A DNA stretch of 64,000 nt from Bradyrhizobium tropiciagri (GTDB lineage Bacteria; Pseudomonadota; Alphaproteobacteria; Rhizobiales; Xanthobacteraceae), in assembly GCF_001189845.1 (NCBI RefSeq), contig NZ_LFLZ01000006.1, positions 1-64,000 of the forward strand, in the 5' to 3' direction. Below the pieces are notes generated by a model. That model saw only the letters and a program-made list of their open reading frames with translations, was not told the origin of the DNA and did no database searches. Position numbers and translations under genes: made by a program. Below are positions 51,393 through 59,398 of this stretch, in pieces. Numbering within the stretch: position 1 is the stretch's first letter; every line of letters begins with the position of its first letter.

Positions 51393-52135
51393 CAGCGTCT
51401 CCCCAAACCCCGCTCTTGGAAACGCGCGGCGTCTGGCAGCGCTTCGGCGGCCTCGTCGCCAACAGCGACGTCTCGATCTCGGTCGGGCGCGGCGAGATCG
51501 TCGGCCTGATCGGCCCGAACGGTGCCGGCAAGTCGACGCTGTTCAACCTGATCGCGGGCGTGCTGCCGCCGACCCAGGGCTCGATCATCTTCGACGGCGA
51601 GGACGTCACAAGGCTGCCGGCGGCGGAACGCTGCCAGCGCGGCGTCGGGCGCACCTTCCAGGTGGTCAAGAGCTTCGAGACCATGACCGTGATCGACAAC
51701 GTCATCGTCGGCGCGCTGATCCGCAACACCAAGATGCGGATCGCGCGGCAGAAGGCCTATGAGGTGCTGGAGTTCTGCGGCCTTGCCGCGCGCGCCGACA
51801 AGCTGGCGGCCGACCTCGTGCCGTCGGAGAAGCGCCGGCTCGAGGTCGCGCGGGCGCTCGCGACCGAGCCGAAATTGCTGCTGCTCGACGAAGTCCTCAC
51901 TGGCCTCACACCAGTCGAGGCGCAGACCGGCGTCGAGCTGGTGCGCAAGGTGCGCGCCACCGGCGTCACCGTGCTGATGGTCGAGCATGTGATGGAAATC
52001 GTGATGCCGCTGGTCGACCGCGCCATCGTGCTCAATCTCGGCAAGGTGCTGGTCGAGGGCAAGCCGACTGAGGTCGTCCGCAATCCGGAAGTCATTTCTG
52101 CCTATCTCGGGGATCGTCATGCTGTCGGTGCGTGA
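51389..52135 (+). CDS. LivG-type ABC ATPase with atypical signature motif
   Basis: A 248-residue ATPase. Walker A is GPNGAGKST; Walker B region LLLLDEVLTGLTPVEAQ; the switch His is in MVEHVME. The ABC signature, usually LSxGQ..RLE, reads LVPSEKRRLEVARAL here, so the Gly-Gln pair is lost while the flanking RRLE is kept; the residue after the Walker B Glu is Val rather than Pro. It starts with AAGGAGG upstream and overlaps LivM by 4 bases. It should pair with the canonical LivF subunit next to it, giving an asymmetric ATPase dimer. Confidence 0.92.
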   Translation: MTASPQTPLLETRGVWQRFGGLVANSDVSISVGRGEIVGLIGPNGAGKSTLFNLIAGVLPPTQGSIIFDGEDVTRLPAAERCQRGVGRTFQVVKSFETMTVIDNVIVGALIRNTKMRIARQKAYEVLEFCGLAARADKLAADLVPSEKRRLEVARALATEPKLLLLDEVLTGLTPVEAQTGVELVRKVRATGVTVLMVEHVMEIVMPLVDRAIVLNLGKVLVEGKPTEVVRNPEVISAYLGDRHAVGA

Positions 52136-52823
52136 AGTCACCACCGCCTATCAGGGTCTGGTCGCGATCTCCTCGGTGTCGATCGACGTCACCAAGGGCG
52201 AGATCGTCTGCGTCGCCGGCGCCAACGGCGCGGGCAAGTCGACGCTTTTGAAATCGATCGCCGGCGCCGAGCGTCCGCGCGCTGGCACCGTCACCTTCGA
52301 CGGCAAGCGCATCGACGGCCAGCCGCAGCACGTCATCACGGCTGAAGGCATCGCCTTCGTGCCGGAGAACCGGCGGCTGTTTCCACGGTTGTCGGTGAGC
52401 GACAATCTGCGGCTCGGCAGCTATCTCTATCGCAGCAAGGCCGACCGCGATGCGCCGCTCGATCTGGTGTTCAAGCTGTTCCCGCGACTCGGCGAACGGC
52501 TCGAGCAGCGTGCCGAGACCCTGTCCGGCGGCGAGCAGCAGATGCTTGCGATCGGCCGCGCGCTGATGACGCGGCCGCGGCTCCTGATGCTCGACGAGCC
52601 GTCGCAGGGCATCATGCCTAAACTCGTCGATGAGATCTTCCAGGCCGTGAAGCGCATCCGCGACGCCGGCATGACGGTCCTGATCGTCGAGCAACGCATG
52701 GCCGAGTGCCTGGAAATCGCCGACCGCGCCTACATCCTGCAAACGGGTCGGGTGCTGATGCAGGGCACCGCAGCCGAGATCAGCGGCAATCCCGACGTGC
52801 GCAAGGCGTATCTGGGGCTCTAG
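52119..52823 (+). CDS. LivF-type ABC ATPase
   Basis: A 234-residue ATPase with Walker A GANGAGKST, signature TLSGGEQQMLAIGRAL, Walker B LLMLDEPSQGIMP and His in VEQRMAE (Gln-Arg form usual in LivF). It overlaps the end of the LivG gene by 17 bases. The last gene of the importer; a long palindromic repeat follows within 30 bases of the stop. Confidence 0.94.
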   Translation: MLSVREVTTAYQGLVAISSVSIDVTKGEIVCVAGANGAGKSTLLKSIAGAERPRAGTVTFDGKRIDGQPQHVITAEGIAFVPENRRLFPRLSVSDNLRLGSYLYRSKADRDAPLDLVFKLFPRLGERLEQRAETLSGGEQQMLAIGRALMTRPRLLMLDEPSQGIMPKLVDEIFQAVKRIRDAGMTVLIVEQRMAECLEIADRAYILQTGRVLMQGTAAEISGNPDVRKAYLGL

Positions 52824-52851
52824 CAACAGGGATATCTCCACGCACTCTCTC

Positions 52852-52953
52852 GTCATCCTGAGGTGCGCGCCTCTTCGGCGCGCCTCGAAGGATGGGCCCC
52901 GGGCGCTTGTGACTCATCCTTCGAGGCTCGCTTCGCTCGCACCTCAGGATGAC
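52852..52953. repeat. Palindromic repeat, GTCATCCTGAGG family, copy 4
   Basis: Canonical copy: GTCATCCTGAGGTGCGCGCC, then CGCCTCGAAGGATGGGCC, and the inverse CATCCTTCGAGGCTCG and CGCACCTCAGGATGAC. It lies between two convergent genes. Confidence 0.88.
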
Positions 52954-53003
52954 GCCGGTGTGTGAGGCGCGTAGCTCGAATAAGCCGTTTTTGCAGGCTC
53001 AGC

Positions 53004-53306
53004 CTACTTGCCCTGTTCCTTGCCCTCTTCGACCTTTTCGACCTTCGCGGCAAGGTCGGGCACGCGGGTGACGCGGTAGGTCGCGTTGCTGCAGGTCAGC
53101 GTCCAGGCCTCGTTGTCGGGCTTGGAGAGCTTGTCGTCCCGCTCGGCCTTGAGCGGCTTGTCGCAGGCATAGCCCTGCGCGCGCAGCTGGGTTGCCAGCA
53201 TGCCTTGCAAGGTCTCTTCGGTCCGTGCGTCCGATGCCGCAAGGCCGACGGCGAACGGTGCCGCTAACGCCAAGCCTGTGAACCTCATCATGACTGTCCT
53301 TTGCAT
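53004..53306 (-). CDS. Small secreted hypothetical protein
   Basis: A 100-residue protein with a probable signal peptide (MQRTVMMRFTGLALAAPFAVGLAASDA). The mature part has two cysteines (QGYACDKPLKAER and WTLTCSNATYRV) that could form a disulfide, and a charged end (VEKVEEGKEQGK). GGAGG five bases before the ATG supports the start. It lies 17 bases downstream of otnC in the same direction and may be its operon partner, but I recognise no family. Confidence 0.7.
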   Translation of the reverse strand: MQRTVMMRFTGLALAAPFAVGLAASDARTEETLQGMLATQLRAQGYACDKPLKAERDDKLSKPDNEAWTLTCSNATYRVTRVPDLAAKVEKVEEGKEQGK

Positions 53307-53323
53307 ACGATCCTCCGCTTGAT

Positions 53324-53980
53324 CTAGTGGGGGTGGTCCGGCAGCACGAGCCCGAATGTCCTGGTCAAATCCGCGACCTGTTCGGGCGAGAGATAGCGCG
53401 GGTTCAGCCCGCGCAGCAGCAGATAGAGTTTGGCGGTTTCTTCCAGCTCCTCGGTCGCGAACACGGCCGCCTCCAGCGTGTCGCCGGAGACGACGGGGCC
53501 GTGATTGGCGAGCAGCACCGATGAATATTTCCCGGCCAGCCCCCTGATCGCGTCAGCCACGGCGGGGTCGCCGGGGCGATAATAGGGCACCAGCGCGGTC
53601 TGGCCGCACTTCATGACGTAGTACGCAGTCATCGCCGGCAGCGCGGCGCGCGGATCGATCTCGGGCAGCATCGACAGCGCAACCGAATGGGTCGAGTGCA
53701 GATGCACCACGGCGCCGGCGGACGCGCGCGTCTGGTAGAGTGCGGTGTGCAGCGGCACCTCCTTGGTCGGAGCATCGCCGGAGACCAGCCGGCCGTTGCC
53801 GTCGAGCCGTGACATTTTCGCCGGATCGAGGAAGCCGAGTGAGGCATTGGTCGGCGTCACCAGCCAGCCGCAGTCGTCGAGGCGAACGCTGATATTGCCC
53901 GACGAGCCCGGCGTCAGCCCGCGCTCGAACAGCGAGCGGCCGAAGCGGCAGATGTCTTCACGAAGCTTTGTTTCGCTCAT
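53324..53980 (-). CDS. otnC: OtnC, 3-oxo-tetronate 4-phosphate decarboxylase (class II aldolase fold)
   Basis: A 218-residue class II aldolase-fold enzyme that, in characterised systems, decarboxylates 3-oxo-tetronate 4-phosphate to dihydroxyacetone phosphate and CO2. Landmarks: GSSGNISVRL, the acidic residue in TKEVPLHTALYQ, metal histidines in VHLHSTHSVAL and a third in LLANHGPVVSG. It is divergent from ltnD, with 185 bases between, and adjacent to otnI and otnK, which together give the whole threonate/erythronate route; the assignment relies on that context. Fuculose-phosphate aldolase-like activity is the alternative. Confidence 0.88.
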   Translation of the reverse strand: MSETKLREDICRFGRSLFERGLTPGSSGNISVRLDDCGWLVTPTNASLGFLDPAKMSRLDGNGRLVSGDAPTKEVPLHTALYQTRASAGAVVHLHSTHSVALSMLPEIDPRAALPAMTAYYVMKCGQTALVPYYRPGDPAVADAIRGLAGKYSSVLLANHGPVVSGDTLEAAVFATEELEETAKLYLLLRGLNPRYLSPEQVADLTRTFGLVLPDHPH

Positions 53981-54165
53981 CCGGGTTTCGCTCTTCCGGT
54001 CTCGCTCTCGGCGCCAACTTTGCCGCCATCCGTTTCCAGCTTTGTCTCATGCTTTGGCAGCGCGGCCAAGCCGTGATAGGCAGGCAGCAACGCGCATGAT
54101 CGGGAAGGGTGAAAGCCGGTTTTCCGAAAATGCTCAAACAACCAAAAATCTTCAGGGATCGCCTT

Positions 54166-55077
54166 ATGTCCAGTTCCGCAACACCGCACATCGCCGTCAT
54201 CGGGCTGGGCTCGATGGGATATGGCATGGCGACCTCGCTCAAGCGCGCCGGGTTCGTCGTGACCGGCTGCGACGTTTCGGCCGAAGCCGTCGCGCGCTTC
54301 GTGGCCGATGGCGGCAAGGGTGCGAAAACGCCGGCCGAGGCGGCCAGGGATGCTGACATCGTCGTCAGCGTCGTCGTCAACGCGGCGCAGACCGAGGCCA
54401 TCCTGTTCGGCAAGGACGGCGCCGCCGAGACGCTGGCCAAGGACGCGGTCTTCATTTCCTCGGCGACCATGGACCCCGATATCGCACGACGGCTCGCCAA
54501 GCAGCTCGAGGCGACCGGCCGGCATTATCTCGACGCACCGATCTCCGGCGGTGCGCAACGCGCAGCGCAAGGCGAGTTGACCATTCTCGCCTCCGGCAGC
54601 GCGGCGGCGTTCGCGAAGGCGCGGCCGGCGCTGGATGCAATGGCGGCAAAACTCTACGAGCTCGGCGATGCCGCCGGGCAGGGCGCCGCGTTCAAGATGA
54701 TCAACCAGCTGTTGGCCGGCGTGCACATCGCGGCCGCCTCGGAGGCGATCGCGTTCGCCGCCAAGCAGGGCCTCGACATCCGCAAGGTCTATGAGGTGAT
54801 CACGGCCTCCGCCGGCAATTCCTGGATGTTTGAGAACCGCATGCCGCATGTGCTGGACGGCGACTATGCGCCGCGCAGCGCGGTGGAGATTTTCGTGAAA
54901 GACCTCGGCATCATCCAGGACATGGCGCGCAATGCGCGCTTTCCGGTGCCGGTGTCGGCCGCGGCGTTGCAGATGTTCCTGATGACGGCGGCGGCCGGCA
55001 TGGGCCGCGACGACGATGCATCGGTGGCGCGGATGTATGCCCAGGTCACCGGCACCAAGCTTCCCGGCGCGAAATAA
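54166..55077 (+). CDS. ltnD: LtnD, L-threonate 2-dehydrogenase (3-hydroxyisobutyrate dehydrogenase family)
   Basis: A 303-residue NAD-dependent beta-hydroxyacid dehydrogenase. The nucleotide motif is AVIGLGSMGYGMATSLKRAG, the substrate motif DAPISGGAQRAAQGELTILASG, and the catalytic Lys is in GQGAAFKMINQLL. LtnD oxidises L-threonate to 2-oxo-L-tetronate. The start is the ATG at 54166 after AGGGATC; an in-frame ATG 57 bases earlier is less likely. Next come otnI (12 bases) and otnK (overlapping), a complete pathway. Confidence 0.9.
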   Translation: MSSSATPHIAVIGLGSMGYGMATSLKRAGFVVTGCDVSAEAVARFVADGGKGAKTPAEAARDADIVVSVVVNAAQTEAILFGKDGAAETLAKDAVFISSATMDPDIARRLAKQLEATGRHYLDAPISGGAQRAAQGELTILASGSAAAFAKARPALDAMAAKLYELGDAAGQGAAFKMINQLLAGVHIAAASEAIAFAAKQGLDIRKVYEVITASAGNSWMFENRMPHVLDGDYAPRSAVEIFVKDLGIIQDMARNARFPVPVSAAALQMFLMTAAAGMGRDDDASVARMYAQVTGTKLPGAK

Positions 55078-55089
55078 GAGGATCCTGCA

Positions 55090-55872
55090 ATGCCCCGCTT
55101 TGCCGCCAATCTCACCATGATGTTCAACGAGGTCCCGTTCCTCGACCGCTTCGAGGCGGCGGCGAAAGCGGGCTTCACCGCGGTCGAATTCCTGTTTCCG
55201 TATGACCATCCGGCCGAGGAGGTCGGCAAGCGGCTGAAGGCTGCCGGGCTGACCCAGGCGCTGTTCAACCTGCCGCCGGGCGACTGGAACGCCGGCGAGA
55301 AGGGCTTTGCGGCGCTGCCGGATCGCTTCGCCGATCTGCAAGCGAGCCTGAACACCGCGCTGCCCTATGCGCAGGCGACCGGCGTCAAGCGTGTGCACCT
55401 GATGGCCGGGATTGCCGACCGCACCGAGGCCAAAGCGGTTGCGGCGTTTCGCAAATCGATCGCCCATGCCGCCGAGTTCTTCGCGCCGCACGGCCTCGAC
55501 GTCGTGATCGAGCCGATCAATCCGCGCAACGTGCCCGGCTACTTCCTCAACGACTTCATCTTCGCGCGCGATGTGATCAATGAGCTTGGCCTCCCGAACC
55601 TCAAGCTGCAATTCGACATCTATCACTGCCAGATCATCCATGGCGACGTTACCATGCGGCTGCGCGAGATGATGCCGATCATCGGCCACATCCAGATCGC
55701 CTCGATCCCGTCGCGCAACGAGCCTGACGGCGAGGAGCTGAACTATCCGTTCCTGTTCGGCGAGCTGGACCGGCTCGGCTATGGTGGCTTCGTCGGCTGC
55801 GAATACAATCCGCGCGGCAAGACCACCGATGGCCTTGCCTGGTTCAAGCCCTATGCCGGAGTGAAGCCGTGA
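55090..55872 (+). CDS. otnI: OtnI, 2-oxo-tetronate isomerase (hydroxypyruvate isomerase-like)
   Basis: A 260-residue TIM-barrel isomerase of the Hyi family. Metal/catalytic glutamates are in DVVIEPINPRNVPGYF and GCEYNPRGKTTDGL; FDIYHCQIIHGDV and GHIQIASIPSRNEPDGEELNY complete the site. In the threonate pathway OtnI converts 2-oxo-tetronate to 3-oxo-tetronate for OtnK. Its stop overlaps the GTG of otnK (GTGA), so expression is coupled. A true hydroxypyruvate isomerase is the alternative, less likely in this context. Confidence 0.92.
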   Translation: MPRFAANLTMMFNEVPFLDRFEAAAKAGFTAVEFLFPYDHPAEEVGKRLKAAGLTQALFNLPPGDWNAGEKGFAALPDRFADLQASLNTALPYAQATGVKRVHLMAGIADRTEAKAVAAFRKSIAHAAEFFAPHGLDVVIEPINPRNVPGYFLNDFIFARDVINELGLPNLKLQFDIYHCQIIHGDVTMRLREMMPIIGHIQIASIPSRNEPDGEELNYPFLFGELDRLGYGGFVGCEYNPRGKTTDGLAWFKPYAGVKP

Positions 55873-57158
55873 CATCAGCAGCGAAACTGTCGCTCGGCTG
55901 CATCGCCGACGACTATACCGGCGCCTCCGACCTCGCCAACACGCTGACCCGCGCCGGCCTGCGCACCGTGCAGACCATCGGCGTCCCGGCGGACGATCTC
56001 GCGCTGCCCGAGGTCGATGCCGTCGTGGTGTCGCTGAAGAGCCGCTCGATCGAGGCGCGGCTTGCGGTCTCGCGCTCGCGCGCGGCGGAGGCCTGGCTGC
56101 GCGGCCGCGGCGCTTCTCACATCCTGTTCAAGATCTGCTCGACCTTCGATTCCACCGACGCCGGCAATATCGGCCCGGTGATGGACGCGCTGCGCGCCGA
56201 CTCAAAGGACAGCATCGTGCTGGTGACGCCGGCGTTCCCGGAAACCGGCCGCACCGTCTATCAGGGCAATCTGTTCGTAGGCCCAGTGCCGCTGAACGAG
56301 AGCCCGCTGAAGGACCATCCGCTCAACCCGATGCATGATTCCAACCTGGTCCGTGTGCTGGCGCGCCAGAGCAGGACCAAGGTCGGCCTGGTCGATCTCG
56401 CCACGCTCGCCCGCGGCGCCGAGGCCGTCCGTGCCAGGCTCGCCGAGCTCGCGCAGAGCGGCATCGGTGCGGCCATCATCGATGCGGTGTTCGACCGCGA
56501 CCTCGAGACCATCGGGCAGGTGGCACTGGATCACCGGCTCTCGGTCGGCGCCTCCGGCATCGGGCTTGGACTGGCGCGGGCCCTGGCCGATTCCGGCAAG
56601 GCCAAATCGGATGCCGCGGACACGGTGTTGGGGACGCCGGTCGGCGGCCCGGCGGCCTGCCTCGCCGGCAGTTGCTCGCAGGCGACGCTGCGCCAGATCG
56701 CCAGCGCCGAGAAGGTGATGCCGGTCCTGCACCTCGACCCCGAGCGGGTGGTCGCCGGCAAGGACGAGGCGCAGCGCGCGCTGGCTTGGGCCAAGGATCG
56801 GCTCGGCAAGGGACCAGTGCTGATCGCGAGCAGCTCGACTCCGGATGAGGTGGCAGCTCTGCAAGCCCGTCATGGCCGCGATGCAGCCGGGCACGCCATC
56901 GAGCAGGCCATGGCCGATATCGCGGATGGTCTGGTGCGGTCAGGCGTGCACAGGCTGGTGGTCGCCGGCGGTGAAACTTCAGGCGCGGTCGTCGATCGCC
57001 TGGGTATTCCGGGATTTCTGGTCGGCGCGGAAATCGCCGCAGGCGTGCCGGTTCTGCGCGCCGTCGGCGCTGGGAATGGCGACATGGTGCTTGCGCTGAA
57101 ATCAGGCAATTTCGGCGGGCCGGAGTTCTTCACCGACGCGCTCGCGTTGATGCCATGA
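55869..57158 (+). CDS. otnK: OtnK, 3-oxo-tetronate kinase (four-carbon acid sugar kinase)
   Basis: A 429-residue kinase of the DUF1537 family. The N-terminal substrate domain has GCIADDYTGASDLANTL and FKICSTFDSTDAGNIG; the ATP domain is marked by the C-terminal VVAGGETSGAVVDRLGI and LALKSGNFGG. It phosphorylates 3-oxo-tetronate at C4, giving the OtnC substrate. GTG start overlapping otnI by 4 bases. The Liv-type importer 3 kb upstream is a candidate uptake system, but the genes between are not obviously related. Confidence 0.93.
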   Translation: MTSAAKLSLGCIADDYTGASDLANTLTRAGLRTVQTIGVPADDLALPEVDAVVVSLKSRSIEARLAVSRSRAAEAWLRGRGASHILFKICSTFDSTDAGNIGPVMDALRADSKDSIVLVTPAFPETGRTVYQGNLFVGPVPLNESPLKDHPLNPMHDSNLVRVLARQSRTKVGLVDLATLARGAEAVRARLAELAQSGIGAAIIDAVFDRDLETIGQVALDHRLSVGASGIGLGLARALADSGKAKSDAADTVLGTPVGGPAACLAGSCSQATLRQIASAEKVMPVLHLDPERVVAGKDEAQRALAWAKDRLGKGPVLIASSSTPDEVAALQARHGRDAAGHAIEQAMADIADGLVRSGVHRLVVAGGETSGAVVDRLGIPGFLVGAEIAAGVPVLRAVGAGNGDMVLALKSGNFGGPEFFTDALALMP

Positions 57159-57222
57159 TGCGCCTGTCGCGCATCATGTCACGGACGTGACTGCCATCTC
57201 AGTAGTTCAACGGGGAACCAAA

Positions 57223-57236
57223 TTAACCCTACTTAA
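57223..57236 (+). promoter_or_regulatory. Possible CtrA box upstream of the chemoreceptor
   Basis: TTAA (57223-57226) and TTAA (57233-57236) are separated by CCCTAC, and the first is followed by CC as in TTAACC half-sites. CtrA sites are TTAA-N7-TTAA, so this is one base short. Chemoreceptor genes are common CtrA targets in alphaproteobacteria. Tentative. Confidence 0.3.
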
Positions 57237-57327
57237 GGAGGGGGAGTGGCTTTGATGTCTGCGGCGTCCCGCCACGCCCCCAGCCATTCGATCGGGCTTC
57301 GCGAGCCCGATACCAAGAGACCCCACG

Positions 57328-59018
57328 ATGTTCGCCAAATTCTCGATCCGCGCCAAGATCATCGCCGCGGTTGCGTTCCTGCTTGTCGCGCTGACCGGCA
57401 TGGGCCTGCTTGCAGTCTGGAATATGCGGGCGATCAATGCCAACACAGTCGACATCACGACCAACTGGCTGCCGAGCGTGCGCGTGCTCGGCGAGCTGCG
57501 CGCCGGGGTCATCACCTATCGCAACGTGATCCGCGAGCACATGCTCTCCGAGACGACCGAAACCAAGCTGGCGCAGGAAAAGACGCTGGCCACCGTGATC
57601 GAGATGATCGCCAAGGCCCGTTCGGCCTACGAGCCGATGATTACGTCGCCGGGGGAACGGGCGTTTTACAATCAGTGGGTCGAGACCTGGGACAAGTACC
57701 GCAAGGGCACCGAACAGGTGATGGAGCTGTCGCGCAAGGACGCCGGCAAGATCCCCCATGATGCGCATGAGCTCAACACCCAGGTCGTGAACAAGATCGG
57801 CCTTGAGGCGGACGAAATTCTCAACAAGGACATCGCCTACAACAACACCGGGGCCGACAAGGCGCGCAGGATGCCACCGACAGCTACAATTCGGCCTTCA
57901 TGCTGCTCGCGGTGATCCTCGGCGGCGCGGTCCTGATCGGTGTTGGTGTCAGCTTCTACCTGGTTCGTGACGTTTCGGCCGGGATCGCTTCGATCATCTC
58001 GCCGATGCAGGCGCTGGGCCGCGGTGACCTGACCGCAAACGTCCCGCACCAGGGCGAGAAGACCGAGATCGGCGCGATGGCTGATACGTTGCAGGTGTTC
58101 AAGGAAGCCCTGGTCGCCAAGAAGGCGGCCGACGAAGCCGCGGCTGCCGATGCCGAAGCCAAGATCGAGCGCGGCCGCCGGGTCGACACCATCACCCGCA
58201 ATTTCGAACAGATGATCGGCGAGATCGTGCAGACCGTGTCGTCGGCCTCGACCCAGCTCGAAGCTTCCGCCTCCACGCTGTCGTCGACGGCGCGGCGTTC
58301 GCAGGAACTGACCACGTCGGTTGCCGCGGCGTCCGAGGAGGCGTCGACCAACGTGCAGTCGGTGGCATCGGCGACCGAAGAGCTGTCGTCGTCGGTCACC
58401 GAGATCAGCCGCCAGGTGCAGGAATCAGCGCGGATGGCGGGCGATGCCGTCGGCCAGGCGCGCACCACCAACGATCGCGTCAGCGAGCTGTCGAAGGCCG
58501 CCGCGCGGATCGGCGACGTCGTCGAGCTGATCAACACCATCGCCGGCCAGACCAATCTTCTGGCGCTGAACGCGACCATCGAGGCGGCGCGCGCCGGCGA
58601 AGCCGGCCGCGGCTTTGCGGTCGTCGCGTCCGAGGTGAAGGCGCTCGCGGAGCAGACCGCCAAGGCGACCGGTGAGATCGGCCAGCAGATCGCCGGCATC
58701 CAGACCGCGACCCAGGAGTCGGTCGGTGCGATCAAGGAGATCTCGTCGACCATCGAGAAATTGTCGGAGATCTCATCCACCATTGCCGCCGCGGTCGAGG
58801 AGCAGGGCGCGGCGACGCAGGAGATCTCCCGCAACGTGCAGCAGGCGGCGCAGGGCACCCAGCAGGTCTCGGCCAACATCACCGACGTGCAGCACGGCGC
58901 CAACGAAACCGGCTCGGCTTCCAGTCAGGTGCTGTCGGCAGCACAGTCGCTCTCAGGTGACAGCAATCGCCTCAAGCTCGAAGTCGGCAAGTTCCTCGAG
59001 GCCGTCCGCGCGGCCTGA
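57328..59018 (+). pseudogene. Methyl-accepting chemotaxis protein (frameshifted)
   Basis: A complete chemoreceptor split by one missing base. The first frame (57328-57915) codes for the first membrane helix (IIAAVAFLLVALTGMGLLAVW) and a periplasmic four-helix sensor. At 57861-57870 (GGCGCGCAGG) a G seems lost: GCGGCGCAG would continue ...[16 protein letters not shown]. The second frame supplies helix 2 ([22 protein letters not shown]), HAMP, and the signalling domain with the hairpin tip [32 protein letters not shown] sequence (about 58520-58615), ending at 59018. Expected 563 residues. An intact hairpin tip and long clean frame argue for an error or a very recent mutation. Confidence 0.88.
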
Positions 59019-59068
59019 CCCGCGGCGGTCGGGGGATCGCCCCGTCCGCACGGGCTGACTGATCCAAG

Positions 59069-59106
59069 CGTGGTGGGCCGACCGGCTCACCACGTTTTGC
59101 ATTTTT
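59069..59106 (+). terminator. Rho-independent terminator after chemoreceptor
   Basis: CGTGGTGGGCCG (59069-59080) and CGGCTCACCACG (59083-59094) pair over 12 bp with one mismatch and a 2-base loop, followed by TTTTGCATTTTT. Confidence 0.85.
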
Positions 59107-59398
59107 GCAGAGCAGCGATGCGTTAGCGTCTCGTCAGCCGAAACGGTATCCTCGGCTTGCTCGCATTCGCAGCAGAGCCGTCTATTTTTAACGTTGATCT
59201 GAGCGCGACGGGCGGCGCTGCACCAGGCACAGCCGACCGGAGCGCGCGGCTTCACGCACTATGCCAAGGAAGTGAAGGCCGCGACGGCACCACGGGTTGG
59301 CGTTTTGCGCTGCATCAGGTAAATCGGCCGCTGCGGAACGGCTTTTGCAATGTCGATTCCTCTGCCTGGGCGGGCTTCATTTCGGGAACGCTGTTTTT
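59107..59398. other. Gene-free interval upstream of the RND pump, with a possible gene relic
   Basis: This stretch between the terminator and the pump start holds no complete gene. In one plus frame, 59203-59322 reads ALHQAQPTGARGFTHYAKEVK and then APRVGV to a stop, bounded upstream by TGA (59200-59202) and with no start codon. That could be the tail of a decayed small gene. Downstream of it is the leader of the RND gene. Confidence 0.35.

Noticed and set aside
57246..57761. A plus frame starting with a GTG after AAGGAGGGGGAG
   Set aside because: Despite the strong ribosome-site-like sequence, it overlaps the chemoreceptor in another frame and gives an Arg/His-rich non-protein-like translation.
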